From Endozoicomonas montiporae CL-33 (GTDB lineage Bacteria > Pseudomonadota > Gammaproteobacteria > Pseudomonadales > Endozoicomonadaceae), in assembly GCF_001583435.1 (NCBI RefSeq), contig NZ_CP013251.1, positions 2,625,617-2,689,616 of the forward strand: 64,000 nucleotides of DNA. The letters are read 5' to 3'. Position 1 is the first letter of the stretch, and every line of letters starts with the position of its first letter. Below are positions 33,012 through 42,047 of the stretch, piece by piece. The notes under the pieces are model-generated. The model made no database searches and was not told where the DNA came from. It worked only from the letters and a program-made list of their open reading frames with translations. A program made the position numbers and the translations under genes.

Positions 33012-33176
33012 GGCAAAAAAGCGTATTCCAGCGGCATTGTTGAGGGTCTGAATACCAAGATAAAACTCACTACGAGAAAATCTTACGGTTTCAGAACCTA
33101 TAAATGTGTAGAAATCGCTTTATATCATGCACTGGATAAGCTACCCGAACCGGAAATGACCCACAGATTTTACTGA
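33012..33176 (+). pseudogene. ISL3-family transposase C-terminal relic
   Basis: The frame 33012-33176 reads KKAYSSGIVEGLNTKIKL, then a TRKSYGFRTY segment and KLPEPE.THRFY before the stop. The S-G-x-V-E-G-L-N-x-K-x-K and YGFR pattern is the C-terminal DDE region of ISL3-type transposases. Only about 54 residues remain; a stop precedes them. It marks an old insertion/deletion between the kinase remnant and the secreted protein. Confidence 0.65.
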
Positions 33177-33184
33177 CGAGGCAA

Positions 33185-34618
33185 TCAAGGAGGTTGAGAA
33201 AATTCAGGAGCATTTTCAGGAGACTCAGGCAATTTCTCCAGCAGTGTTGAATCAATGGTAAATGTCGTATAAGAGGGATACATTGGCGCATAGTCATAGA
33301 CTGCCGCGACAGAATAAAAGTAGCTTAACATATAATACAAATAGTCAAGATATGATGAGGAGTTTTTATGGAAAGCGTAAAATCTTTGAGCGCTTCGCCT
33401 TAAGCTTCCCTTTTTATTATCTGAATAACCCTTTCTGTACATAACCTGACTTATTCTTGGGCTTTTACTCCGGGCATCGCCAAGCTTGGCATAATACCGG
33501 GCCTCAGAGTTGACTGATTTGTCTAACTCCTTCTCTCCAGCCCATTTAGTTGACGAGCCTCTGACCACCCGAGTCATCATTTCAGGGTTAAAAGAATTGC
33601 TGCTGATATGAGAGACGGCAATCATTGGTTCCGTATATGATATATGACGCTCCAATGAGGGCTTTATTCCTTCTTCCATACAAATGTCCCAATTATTGCG
33701 ACCAACCTTCAAATTCAAAGGATCAACCCCTTGATCCGGGCTGGCAGCAATCATCATTTTCAAACCGACATCATCAAAACGTACAGTTAAAAGCATTGAG
33801 TGATAAAAATTTAAATTCAAGTCGTCATTTAAATCCAAGTTGTCATCAGGACTTCGCATATTACAGGCTCTATATTCATTTGGAACGGGGCGCAGAAACC
33901 GGATGGGTAACAGGCTGATAACGGCAATTTCATCCATGTGGATATAGTGACTGAATGTGTATGGAGTTGAAACCCCCGTCTTTTCTCCTAAAAAGGCAGA
34001 ATTTTGACATCTTTCATTGAGTGGAAGGAGTTGCTCAGGGTCTCCCAGTTCATTGGTAATGGCTTTACAGAAAGACTGCCATTGTTTTTGATTTTTGCTT
34101 TTAAGTTCAAAAAATTCCGTACCTGTAAAAACCAGTATGTTAGGATTTAATTTATTGCTACGCAGGTGACTTGTCAGATCTGATTGAATATGTTCCAACT
34201 GGGCGCTTGCACTTTTATATGAGCTGCCAGAGGCAAGATGCCAGTGAAAAAGTCGAACCCTGACCTTATCATTCTGCTGACTGAGGGAACCGGGGGAACC
34301 GGTATCAGTGAAAGTATCAGTTGATTTGCAGGTCCGATGGCAAGCAATCATGTTTAACAATTGCGATAACATGGGATTAGCTGAGTTATGGGTGGGGTAG
34401 CAATGATGGATATTAGCGTGCTCATGAGGGACTATTTTGTCTTTTACCAACACCCAGCCCCGTTTAGGTTCAGCGCAGGGGCCTTCATAAAAAACATCCC
34501 AAAAAGCTTTGTCTGCAGCCTCCTGGTCTGTTGCAGCTGAGATACCAGCGTACCCCCTTGAGCATAAGCAAACTATTAACAGAAACCCCGTTAGCAACAC
34601 TACTTGAAACATTATCAA
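33185..34618 (-). CDS. secreted protein of unknown function
   Basis: A 477-residue protein with a clear Sec signal peptide (MIMFQVVLLTGFLLIVCLCSRGYA–GIS). The mature part is hydrophilic with several cysteines and aromatic-rich stretches (RVRLFHWHLASGSS, NILVFTGTEFFELKSK, SYLDYLYYMLSYFYS). A short Asp/Asn/Leu repeat (LDLNDDLNLN) is followed by a proline-rich tail. The N-V/I-L-V-F-T-G-T-E-F and later SPDQGVD stretches vaguely recall endonuclease/exonuclease/phosphatase folds, but I do not recognise the family. It is flanked by an ISL3 relic and IS110 copy 2, as expected of accessory, possibly host-interaction genes. Confidence 0.65.
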   Translation of the reverse strand: MIMFQVVLLTGFLLIVCLCSRGYAGISAATDQEAADKAFWDVFYEGPCAEPKRGWVLVKDKIVPHEHANIHHCYPTHNSANPMLSQLLNMIACHRTCKSTDTFTDTGSPGSLSQQNDKVRVRLFHWHLASGSSYKSASAQLEHIQSDLTSHLRSNKLNPNILVFTGTEFFELKSKNQKQWQSFCKAITNELGDPEQLLPLNERCQNSAFLGEKTGVSTPYTFSHYIHMDEIAVISLLPIRFLRPVPNEYRACNMRSPDDNLDLNDDLNLNFYHSMLLTVRFDDVGLKMMIAASPDQGVDPLNLKVGRNNWDICMEEGIKPSLERHISYTEPMIAVSHISSNSFNPEMMTRVVRGSSTKWAGEKELDKSVNSEARYYAKLGDARSKSPRISQVMYRKGYSDNKKGSLRRSAQRFYAFHKNSSSYLDYLYYMLSYFYSVAAVYDYAPMYPSYTTFTIDSTLLEKLPESPENAPEFSQPP

Positions 34619-34627
34619 ACGCTCCTA

Positions 34628-34663
34628 CTTTGACATCCACCCATCGCTAAAGCGATGAGATTC
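34628..34663. repeat. possible IS200/IS605-type end hairpin (relic)
   Basis: GACATCCACCCATCGCT–AAA–GCGATGAGATTCCT resembles the subterminal hairpin found at ends of IS200/IS605 elements (GACATCC...hairpin...GGATTCC). No tnpA or tnpB frame is present nearby, so at most an orphan end. Confidence 0.3.
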
Positions 34664-34827
34664 CTTCTACAAGACGGCGATACCCCGCGCAGTTTATAAC
34701 AATTCCATCTTTTAAGTAGGTAAAGCACTGCACAAAATACGTCGTAAAGATCAATGGTACGGGGCTTGGTTATTTTACGAGCACTTCTGAGTAACTCCCC
34801 ATGAGCTCGCCGGTTGCTAAAACAACC

Positions 34828-36225
34828 CTAACCGACGGCGGTTTCAACCGGCGTTAATGTGAAGCCCATATCTTTAGCCTTCTGCTTCAGGGTTTTCAAA
34901 ACTCTTTCTCTGTACCGCTGCTCAAAGTATTCCTGACCTTCATCTACATACTGGCTCCCATGCTTGAGCATACTGTAAACCAGCCTTGCCAGCTTATGCG
35001 CTGTTGCCGTAATCGCCTTTGGAGCACCAAGCTTGCTTCGCATTCTTCGGTAATAAGCACCCAAAGCACTTTTTGATCTGGTCAGTGAATAAGCCGCCAA
35101 CCTGAATGCTGTTGCGGCTGCGCCTGGCAAACGCTTGGTTTTCCGGTTCAGAACTTTACCACCGGATATTTTGGTTCCGGGACAGAGCCCTAACCAGGAG
35201 GCAAAATGTTTAGCGGAAGGCCATCGACTCATATCCAGACCGATTTCTGAAACAATCTTCAGAGCCGTATTTTCATCAATGCCATCGATATCAGTCAGAT
35301 CGACACCACTCACCCGGTTGAGCTCTGAACGCACATCAAAGTCTGGAGCGCAACGGGACTTCCGTTTTTTTGAAGGCTTATCTGGCGTAGAAGGCTTTTG
35401 AGAGTCTTTATCATCTTTGCTGTCAAATGTGTTGAGCTTCTGTTCCAGAGCTTTGTCACAAGCCCTGATTTTTTCATCATAAGTATCGTAAAGTTCAACA
35501 GCTTGCCGCAGAGCAAATACATGCTCATCCCGGTAATGCCCCTTCAGGGATTTGGCGATTTCTTCCTCGGATTTTTTGCAGTGCTTGTCACGATATTTAG
35601 CCAACTCCACAGGATTCCGCTGCCCATTCAGTATGGCGCGGATAATAGTCATACCGGTTTTTCCGGTAATATCAGTCACCACATTATCCAGTAACAGATT
35701 CATCTGTCGAAGTGCCTTTTGCATATGCTGGATGTGGGAAGCACGGTAGCCAACAAGAGTGTCACGTTGTCGTCTATAAGATCGTAAAGAGCAAACCTGC
35801 TCATCAGGGCGGAACGCGCCATTGAGCAACCCGTAAGTATGTAACTGCAAAAGCCATTGGCAGTCCAGAACATCATACTTACGTCCGGCAACATTCTTTA
35901 CATGTCGTGCATTGACCAGCTTTACATCAAGTCCCCGGGATTCCAGTATTTCAAACGCAGGTATCCAGTAAATTCCGGTTGACTCCATCACAACGGTGGT
36001 AATGCCAAGCTTTACGAGCCAGTCAGCCATAGCTTCAAGGTCTGCGGTAAAACAGCCAAACGAACGCACCGGTTGTTCATCTAACTCTTCTGGCACAGCA
36101 ACAAAATGTGACTCTGACCCGATATCAATACCAGCAGCAAAGAGATTGATTTTCTCCAGATGTCCAGCAATACGCTTTTTGACTCTGTCAGAATGGGAAC
36201 GGTTGGATTTGCTGCGGCGAGACAT
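34828..36225 (-). CDS. IS110-family transposase (DEDD recombinase), copy 2
   Basis: A 465-residue protein with the same architecture as the transposase at 10195-11592: RuvC-like DEDD domain (GIDIGSESH, VMESTG, RKYDVLDCQ), Lys/Ser-rich linker and Transposase_20 domain (LTDIDGI, WLGLCPG). Full length with no frameshift, so likely active. Confidence 0.93.
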   Translation of the reverse strand: MSRRSKSNRSHSDRVKKRIAGHLEKINLFAAGIDIGSESHFVAVPEELDEQPVRSFGCFTADLEAMADWLVKLGITTVVMESTGIYWIPAFEILESRGLDVKLVNARHVKNVAGRKYDVLDCQWLLQLHTYGLLNGAFRPDEQVCSLRSYRRQRDTLVGYRASHIQHMQKALRQMNLLLDNVVTDITGKTGMTIIRAILNGQRNPVELAKYRDKHCKKSEEEIAKSLKGHYRDEHVFALRQAVELYDTYDEKIRACDKALEQKLNTFDSKDDKDSQKPSTPDKPSKKRKSRCAPDFDVRSELNRVSGVDLTDIDGIDENTALKIVSEIGLDMSRWPSAKHFASWLGLCPGTKISGGKVLNRKTKRLPGAAATAFRLAAYSLTRSKSALGAYYRRMRSKLGAPKAITATAHKLARLVYSMLKHGSQYVDEGQEYFEQRYRERVLKTLKQKAKDMGFTLTPVETAVG

Positions 36226-36495
36226 GGTTTACCCTCTATACTTCTGTGCGAAGGCATATCCGGATATGGGGCTGTCGATGATTCGCATTCTTCCGAACGA
36301 GATCGCATATTGCGTCATCAGTGATGTTGTCGCCAGCTCCCCGACCACGCTTTCAAACGGGCAAAAGGCACCAGTGTGTTTACGGTCTCTGGTCCGGATA
36401 TGTCTTCCTTTCTATCATAGGCATGTAGGCAGTAGTTGGGAGAAAAGTTACTCATAGATGTTCAGCCGGGGGCCCGGCTTGGAGCGCTTTCAAGA
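36226..36495 (-). ncRNA. putative IS110 bridge-RNA region, copy 2
   Basis: Non-coding left end upstream of the transposase, conserved with 11593-11862 with very few substitutions. Position matches where IS110-group elements encode their bridge RNA. Inferred from synteny within the element family only. Confidence 0.45.
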
Positions 36496-36575
36496 ATCGG
36501 AAGAATAGGCTCAAATTGCTTACGGCTGATATTGCTGGGGTACGTCTGTCTCATTAGTAAAATTATGACGGAGAC

Positions 36576-36597
36576 AAAAGATCATGAACAGCTTCTA
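36576..36597. repeat. single arm of the ppsR/ppsA-type palindromic repeat
   Basis: AAAGATCATGAACAGCTTCTA matches the right arm of the repeat at 13419-13585. The matching left arm is missing; IS110 copy 2 lies immediately upstream, so the insertion or a linked deletion may have removed it. Confidence 0.5.
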
Positions 36598-36891
36598 AAT
36601 TTGCAACTCTGGTCATTAGCCTGATATTACTGTCGTTTATTGTAGCAACACTGAAGCGATATCTGGCTCATGCAACGGGATGCTGAAATATTGACCCATA
36701 AAGTGGCGAAATGTGGCACTCATCTTTTCGGAAATGTCATGAAGTCGCTAATGAAAAAAAGCCGGTGCTTGTCTCGTGACCTGAAAAACCTGATTTCATT
36801 CCGGGAGAAGAGTGCAAAGGGTGAACACCCGGCCAGAGATAGGCAAACCGGGTGTTCTGTATTAGGGTTGGTCTCAGGCGGTGCTGCTTAA
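36598..36891 (+). pseudogene. IS4-type transposase C-terminal relic
   Basis: Two frames together read like the C-terminus of an IS4-family transposase. LVISLILLSFIVATLKRYLAHAT lies in one frame up to a stop near 36690. EILTHKVAKCGTHLF...LKNLISFREKSAKGEHPARDRQTG...LGLVSGGAA lies in the next. Re-joining them needs one frameshift. The R-x-H-P-x-R-x-R-x-T-G...LGL tail is typical of that family. No N-terminal part remains. Confidence 0.5.
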
Positions 36892-36905
36892 TGCCGTCCC
36901 TATGA

Positions 36906-37346
36906 ATGAACAATAAACTGCAGTGCCTCATTCGATTATTGCTTTTGTTTTGTCTGTTAAACAGCCATCAGGCTGTAGCAGGTGACCTTGAACCCTTTAC
37001 CTCGGACGGTTGTAGCTGGTTTCCGGATGGAAACCTCCGGCACAGAACACTGTGGCTGGATTGCTGTATTGCCCATGATTATGCCTACTGGAAAGGGGGC
37101 ACCCGGGAGCAGCGGGCAGAAGCCGACAGGGCGCTGAAGTCTTGTGTTACTGATCTTGGGGAGCCGGTTATAGGCTGGTTTATGGAGTTCGGTGTTCGAA
37201 TGGGCGGAACGCCGTTACTGCCGACCTCTTTTCGATGGGGTTACGGTTGGCCTTACCCAAGGCAGTACCGGGCTCTTACAGAAGAAGAATTGAAGCAGGT
37301 TAAGGAACAATTTAGGCAACAATCGCAGGGATATAAACCAAAGTAA
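36906..37346 (+). CDS. small secreted phospholipase-A2-like protein
   Basis: A 146-residue protein with a signal peptide (MNNKLQCLIRLLLLFCLLNSHQAVA–GDL). The mature part contains DGCSWFPDG and the motif WLDCCIAHDYAYWKGGT, which carries the C-C-x-x-H-D-x-x-Y arrangement of the phospholipase A2 active site (catalytic His-Asp pair beside the paired cysteines). The SDGCSWFPDG segment could take the place of the calcium loop (usual form YGCYCG), but this is uncertain. It has no membrane segment after the signal. Secreted PLA2-type enzymes hydrolyse membrane glycerophospholipids; here activity is inferred from the motif alone. It is an isolated gene between an IS4 relic and csiV. Confidence 0.65.
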   Translation: MNNKLQCLIRLLLLFCLLNSHQAVAGDLEPFTSDGCSWFPDGNLRHRTLWLDCCIAHDYAYWKGGTREQRAEADRALKSCVTDLGEPVIGWFMEFGVRMGGTPLLPTSFRWGYGWPYPRQYRALTEEELKQVKEQFRQQSQGYKPK

Positions 37347-37380
37347 AAACTGTCCGGAGTGATTTTCAGGACAGTTTTTA
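37345..37380. terminator. bidirectional terminator between the PLA2-like gene and csiV
   Basis: AAAAACTGTCC–GGAGTGATTTTCA–GGACAGTTTTTA forms a stem with A-run and T-run on the two sides, between convergent stops. Confidence 0.85.
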
Positions 37381-37392
37381 TCGAGCCTTTGT

Positions 37393-38310
37393 TCAACCGT
37401 TATCGAGATTCAGTCCCGGCAGCAAACCCAGAACAGGTTCTGGCGGGTTAAACGCATCAATTTCCGGCAATAGTGGATCATCGGGTCGGTCATAGGGCGT
37501 CAGTTTGATCAGAACGCCTAACACCGGGCTGTCCAGATATTGAGTTTGTCGGGTATTACGAATCCGGCGACTTTCCTGCAAATGGAAATTGCGGGTAATC
37601 TTCATTGGTGTGCCGGAAGGGTCCATGATCAGCTGCAGATCACGGCGAATATCCGGTTTGGACTGACCATTCCCTTGTTTCTTACTGTCCTGACTGTCGT
37701 CCATCAGGCTTATCGACTGATCAGTCTCCATCAGTTGATTTGAAAGTGCTTCCCGACTCAGCTCGCTGTACCAGAGGTTAACATCTGCGTGTAGAAAACG
37801 GCTGGCACTGATGCTGACGGAACCTTCCAGGAGATTGGGGTTGCCTGTATTGTTGTAAGCTCGGATTTTGATGGGTTTACTGCGTGAGTCATCCTGCAGA
37901 GGCATTAACCACGCCATTCGGCTGATGACCTTATAGCCATTGGCCGCATCAATGGTATTGCCCTGCTTGAGTAGCACCTGGGCTTCTCGTGGCAGTGCAA
38001 TAAAGGCATCCCGTTCAAGGTCGGGCAGAATATTTCTCTTTTCCCGCTTTTCCAGGTTCAACAGGTCACTGAGTCCCGGTGTGGAATTGGGAGCATCGGG
38101 ATTGCGCAGTTTTATCGCATTGGTGGGTAGGGTGTGCGGGCTGATTTGCGGCCATTGCTCAGTCCCATTCATACTGTTTTGGTTAATAAAAACAACCATG
38201 TCAGCCTGAAACCACCGGGGTGGTTCGGCATCACTGGCATGGCCGATGGCTGGCAGTGAGGAGGCCAGTATCAGCAAAGGTTTCAGGGCAGTTTTGAACA
38301 TTCGTATCAT
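37393..38310 (-). CDS. csiV: CsiV-family protein (peptidoglycan-binding, mfd-linked)
   Basis: A 305-residue protein with a signal peptide (LLILASSLPAIGHA–SDA). The PPRWFQADMVVFINQN start of the mature part, the MAWLMPLQDDSRSKPIKI stretch and the C-terminal VLIKLTPYDRPDDP fit the CsiV family, whose members lie next to mfd in Pseudomonas and relatives and bind peptidoglycan. It is 32 bases after mfd on the same strand. Role in the cell is known only broadly (wall integrity, D-amino-acid response in Vibrio). Confidence 0.8.
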   Translation of the reverse strand: MIRMFKTALKPLLILASSLPAIGHASDAEPPRWFQADMVVFINQNSMNGTEQWPQISPHTLPTNAIKLRNPDAPNSTPGLSDLLNLEKREKRNILPDLERDAFIALPREAQVLLKQGNTIDAANGYKVISRMAWLMPLQDDSRSKPIKIRAYNNTGNPNLLEGSVSISASRFLHADVNLWYSELSREALSNQLMETDQSISLMDDSQDSKKQGNGQSKPDIRRDLQLIMDPSGTPMKITRNFHLQESRRIRNTRQTQYLDSPVLGVLIKLTPYDRPDDPLLPEIDAFNPPEPVLGLLPGLNLDNG

Positions 38311-38342
38311 TAACGGGTTTCCGTGAGTTACTGCTGACAGGG

Positions 38343-41300
38343 TTAACCTGCCAGCCTCTGCAACAGACTTTCAACGCCAGCAAAACGTTGCTCAGGTTGT
38401 TCCATCGCTCCACTATTAGGGGCACTGTACTTGAAGACACTGCTTCCTTCCAGTTTGTAGAGGTGCGGATCGGCCTGAATCATCTGGATGATGGCCAGCG
38501 GGTCGATCTTGGGCTGTTCTTCAAACTCAATACGAATGCTGCCTTCGCCAGCATCCAGTTTGATAATGCCCAGTTTTTCGGCTGTCAGACGAAGGCGGGT
38601 TTGTCGAAACAGGTTCTTGGCCTGTTCCGGTAGCAGACCAAAGCGGTCTATCAATTCCACCTGCAGCGCTTTCAGATCGTTATTCGAGTTGGCAGCGGCG
38701 ATGCGCTTATAAAGAATCAGTCGATTGTGAACATCGTGAATATAATCTTCCGGCAACAGGGCAGGGAGTCGTAAATTGACTTCGGTTCCTTGTTGCAGGG
38801 GCTTATCGAGGTTGGGTGTTTCACCACGGCGGATAGCATTCACCGCTTTTTCCAGCATTTCGGTATACAGTGTAAAGCCAACACTTTGAATCTGACCGCT
38901 CTGGTCTTCGCCCAGCAGTTCACCCGCGCCACGAATTTCCAAGTCGTTGGACGCCAGCATGAACCCGGCGCCGAGATCCTGGGCTTCGGAAATGGCATCC
39001 AGCCGTTTGGTGGCATCTTTGGTCATGGATTTAGGCGAAGGTGTCATCAGGTAGGCATAAGCCTGATGATGGGAACGACCGACCCGGCCTCTGAGCTGGT
39101 GCAGTTGCGCCAGACCAAACTTGTCAGCCCGGTGAATAACAATGGTGTTGGCGCTCGGTACATCAATACCGGTTTCAATAATGGTGGTGCACACCAGAAT
39201 GTTGTAGCGCTTATGGTAAAAGTCGGACATCACCTGTTCCAGCTCCCGTTCGCGCATCTGTCCGTGACCAATACCAATTCGGGCTTCGGGGATCAGGGAT
39301 TGTAAGTCTTCAGCGGCTTTTTCAATGCTGGATACTTCATTATGCAGATAGTAAACCTGTCCACCACGGAGCAGTTCACGCAGAACCGCTTCCTTGATTA
39401 GCTGATCATCGTGTTGGCGCACAAAAGTTTTGACCGACAAACGTTTGGCTGGTGGCGTGGCAATAATCGACAGATCACGAATGCCGGACATCGCCATATT
39501 CAGGGTTCTGGGAATCGGAGTAGCAGTCAGGGTCAGTATATCGACTTCGGAGCGCAGGGATTTCAGTTTTTCCTTGTGACGCACACCAAAGCGATGTTCT
39601 TCATCAATAATCAGCAACCCGAGGTTCTTGAATTGCAGGTCACCCTGCAGAATTTTATGGGTGCCGATGATGATATCAATTTTACCTTCCTGCAGTTTTT
39701 CTTTCAGTCCCTGCACCTGTTTGGCTGAACGGAAGCGGGAGACCACATCAATTTCCATCGGCCAGTCAGCAAAGCGATCCCTGAAGCTTTCATAATGTTG
39801 TTGTGCCAGCAAAGTGGTGGGAACCAGAATGGCCACCTGTTTGCCACTTTGAACCGCTATAAAGGCCGCCCTCATGGCAACTTCGGTTTTACCAAAGCCG
39901 ACATCACCACAGACCAACCGGTCCATGGGCTGGCTGGCGGTCATATCGTTGATGACGGATTCAATGGCCTGTTGTTGATCCGGTGTTTCCTCGAACGGGA
40001 AACCGGCACTGAAGGCATGGTAGTGTTGGTCGGGGGAGTCAAAGGCAAAGCCTTGAAGGGCTTCACGACGAGCGTAAATATCCAGCAGTTCGGCTGCAGC
40101 ATCCCGGGCTTTTTCAGCGGCTTTGCGGCGGGCTTTGCTCCATTGCTCACTGCCCAGACGATGTAAAGGGGCCAGTTCATCGTCGGTGCCGGTGTAGCGG
40201 GCGACCAGGTGCAAGGATGCAACAGGAACGTAGAGTTTAGCCTCACTGGCGTACTCCAGAGTCAGGAATTCGGCTTCCTGTGCATCAATAGAGAGTGTCT
40301 GTAAACCACGATAACGACCTACACCATGATCAATATGCACCACCGGTGCACCTTCCCGGAGTTCTGTCAGGTTGCGGATAACCTGATCGGACTGGTACTC
40401 ACTGTCGCCGCGACGGCGACGTTTCTGCATCACCCGCTGACCAAGCAACAGGGCTTCGGGAATCAGGGCAATATTATGTTCTGCAAGGTGGAGGCCTGCT
40501 TCCAGCGAACCCAGAGTGATGCCCAGCGATTCGCTGTGACCCAGGAAGGTTGACCAGTTAGCAAATTCAACCGGTTTGATCTGGTTCTGTGCCAGCATTT
40601 CCAGAAGCACTTCGCGGCGACCGGCACTCTCTGCCACCACCAGAATACGCGGGCCTGAGGCAATAAAGGTTTCCAGCGGTGCTAACGGATTATCGGCTCT
40701 GGCATTTAATGTCAGCTCAGGCAACGGCAGGCGACTGAGGTTGTAACGACCCTGCTTAGCTTGTACTTCTGCTGTTTCTAAACGCGCTTTACCATAGTCA
40801 AGCAGCTTCGCGTTCAGTTCTTCCGGTGGCATCATCACCCGATGAGGCGGAAGCAAAGGACGGAGTGGATCTACTTTACGGTTTTCGTAACGGTCGTTGA
40901 CGTCTTTCCAGAAATGCTGAAGGGCATCCTGAACCCCCTGGCACTGTACGACAATGGTTTTTTCAGGCAGGTGGTCGAGCAGGGTGGCTGTTTCTTCAAA
41001 GAACAGGGGCAGATAATACTCAATCCCCGGACTGGCCATGCCCTGACCAATATCCTGATACATCGGACATTCCCGGTGATCCACATCAAAGGTGTCGCGG
41101 AAACGACTGCGGAACTGGTCACGGGATGCTTTATCCATAGGGAATTCATGGCCGGGCAACAGTTCAATACTGTCTACCTGTTCCGTAGAGCGCTGGGTTT
41201 CGGGATCAAAAGCTCTCAGGGTGTCGATTTCATCGTCAAACAGGTCGATACGAAACGGTTGATCAGCGCCCATGGGGAATATGTCCATCAGCGCACCACG

Positions 41301-41801
41301 GATGGCAAATTCACCGTGCTCATAAACAGTATCAACGCAGCGATACCCTGCCTGCTCCAACTGTTGCCGACGTTGTTCCAGCAGAAACTGATCGCCCCGA
41401 CTGATCATCAGGCAGTTGGATTCCAGATAGCTGCGCGGGCTCATTCGGTGCAACAGGGTGGTAATGGAAATGATCAGGATCGAGTGATGACAACGGGGCA
41501 GGCGATACAGGGTTTCGAGGCGTTGGGAAACAATATCCTGATGCGGTGAAAAGGCATCGTACGGCAAAATCTCCCAGTCAGGGAAATGCATGATTTCAAC
41601 CTGGTTATTGCCGTTGAGAAAAAAATTCAGTTCTTCTTCAAGACTGTTGGCTCTGTTTGAGTCAGGGGTAATCACCAGCAGAGGCTTGCTACTGTCTCTG
41701 GCCGCACTGGCTATGGCATAGGCACTGGCGGTTTGATCGAGATTGGCCCAGATAATTTTGTCACCCGCGTGGGTGGGCAGAGGAAGGCTTGCCTGCGACA
41801 T
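38343..41801 (-). CDS. mfd: transcription-repair coupling factor
   Basis: A 1152-residue SF2 translocase that displaces stalled RNA polymerase and recruits UvrA. It has an N-terminal UvrB-like module (FPDWEILPYDAFSPHQDIVSQRL, GEFAIRGALMDIFPMG) and an RNAP-interaction domain (VVHIDHGVGRYRGL). The motor has Walker A GDVGFGKTEVAMRAA, DEEH box IIDEEHRFG, TATPIPRT and QLRGRVGRS. A C-terminal D7 (LPALLPEDYIHDVHNRLILYKR) follows. Full length; followed by csiV. Confidence 0.97.
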   Translation of the reverse strand: MSQASLPLPTHAGDKIIWANLDQTASAYAIASAARDSSKPLLVITPDSNRANSLEEELNFFLNGNNQVEIMHFPDWEILPYDAFSPHQDIVSQRLETLYRLPRCHHSILIISITTLLHRMSPRSYLESNCLMISRGDQFLLEQRRQQLEQAGYRCVDTVYEHGEFAIRGALMDIFPMGADQPFRIDLFDDEIDTLRAFDPETQRSTEQVDSIELLPGHEFPMDKASRDQFRSRFRDTFDVDHRECPMYQDIGQGMASPGIEYYLPLFFEETATLLDHLPEKTIVVQCQGVQDALQHFWKDVNDRYENRKVDPLRPLLPPHRVMMPPEELNAKLLDYGKARLETAEVQAKQGRYNLSRLPLPELTLNARADNPLAPLETFIASGPRILVVAESAGRREVLLEMLAQNQIKPVEFANWSTFLGHSESLGITLGSLEAGLHLAEHNIALIPEALLLGQRVMQKRRRRGDSEYQSDQVIRNLTELREGAPVVHIDHGVGRYRGLQTLSIDAQEAEFLTLEYASEAKLYVPVASLHLVARYTGTDDELAPLHRLGSEQWSKARRKAAEKARDAAAELLDIYARREALQGFAFDSPDQHYHAFSAGFPFEETPDQQQAIESVINDMTASQPMDRLVCGDVGFGKTEVAMRAAFIAVQSGKQVAILVPTTLLAQQHYESFRDRFADWPMEIDVVSRFRSAKQVQGLKEKLQEGKIDIIIGTHKILQGDLQFKNLGLLIIDEEHRFGVRHKEKLKSLRSEVDILTLTATPIPRTLNMAMSGIRDLSIIATPPAKRLSVKTFVRQHDDQLIKEAVLRELLRGGQVYYLHNEVSSIEKAAEDLQSLIPEARIGIGHGQMRERELEQVMSDFYHKRYNILVCTTIIETGIDVPSANTIVIHRADKFGLAQLHQLRGRVGRSHHQAYAYLMTPSPKSMTKDATKRLDAISEAQDLGAGFMLASNDLEIRGAGELLGEDQSGQIQSVGFTLYTEMLEKAVNAIRRGETPNLDKPLQQGTEVNLRLPALLPEDYIHDVHNRLILYKRIAAANSNNDLKALQVELIDRFGLLPEQAKNLFRQTRLRLTAEKLGIIKLDAGEGSIRIEFEEQPKIDPLAIIQMIQADPHLYKLEGSSVFKYSAPNSGAMEQPEQRFAGVESLLQRLAG

Positions 41802-42047
41802 AAGTCTACGGTACGTCCTGATTGATATAATTGCATCGGTAAAAGCGCATTGTAGCTATTCAGTCGTCTTTGTCACAGTCTGAAGCATGGAATTTAATCA
41901 GGGCTGTTCAAGTTTGTGAAACGATGTTGCCAGAATATTGCTTATTAGCGTTGTGGTCAGGATAATAGCCACGAACAGTCTCATGGGAGCCTGTGGACTC
42001 CCAGAGACGCGATAAAGACAAGAAGTATAAACAGCAGGATCAACACT

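Larger units (their letters stand above)
34785..36495 (-). mobile_element. IS110-family element, copy 2 (complete)
   Basis: About 1.71 kb, nearly identical to 10154-11862, in the same orientation and 24.6 kb away. The transposase-distal junction is ATTTTACGAGCA|CTTCTGAG and the other is GGAGCGCTTTCAAGA|ATCGG. Differences are scattered substitutions plus a small indel at the transposase 3' end (TTGCTAAAACAACCC versus TTAGCAAGCCCC). The pair of direct repeats could recombine and delete or amplify the intervening segment. Confidence 0.85.

Noticed and set aside
40842..41549. A 235-codon plus-strand ORF opposite mfd
   Set aside because: Antisense shadow of mfd; no family signature.
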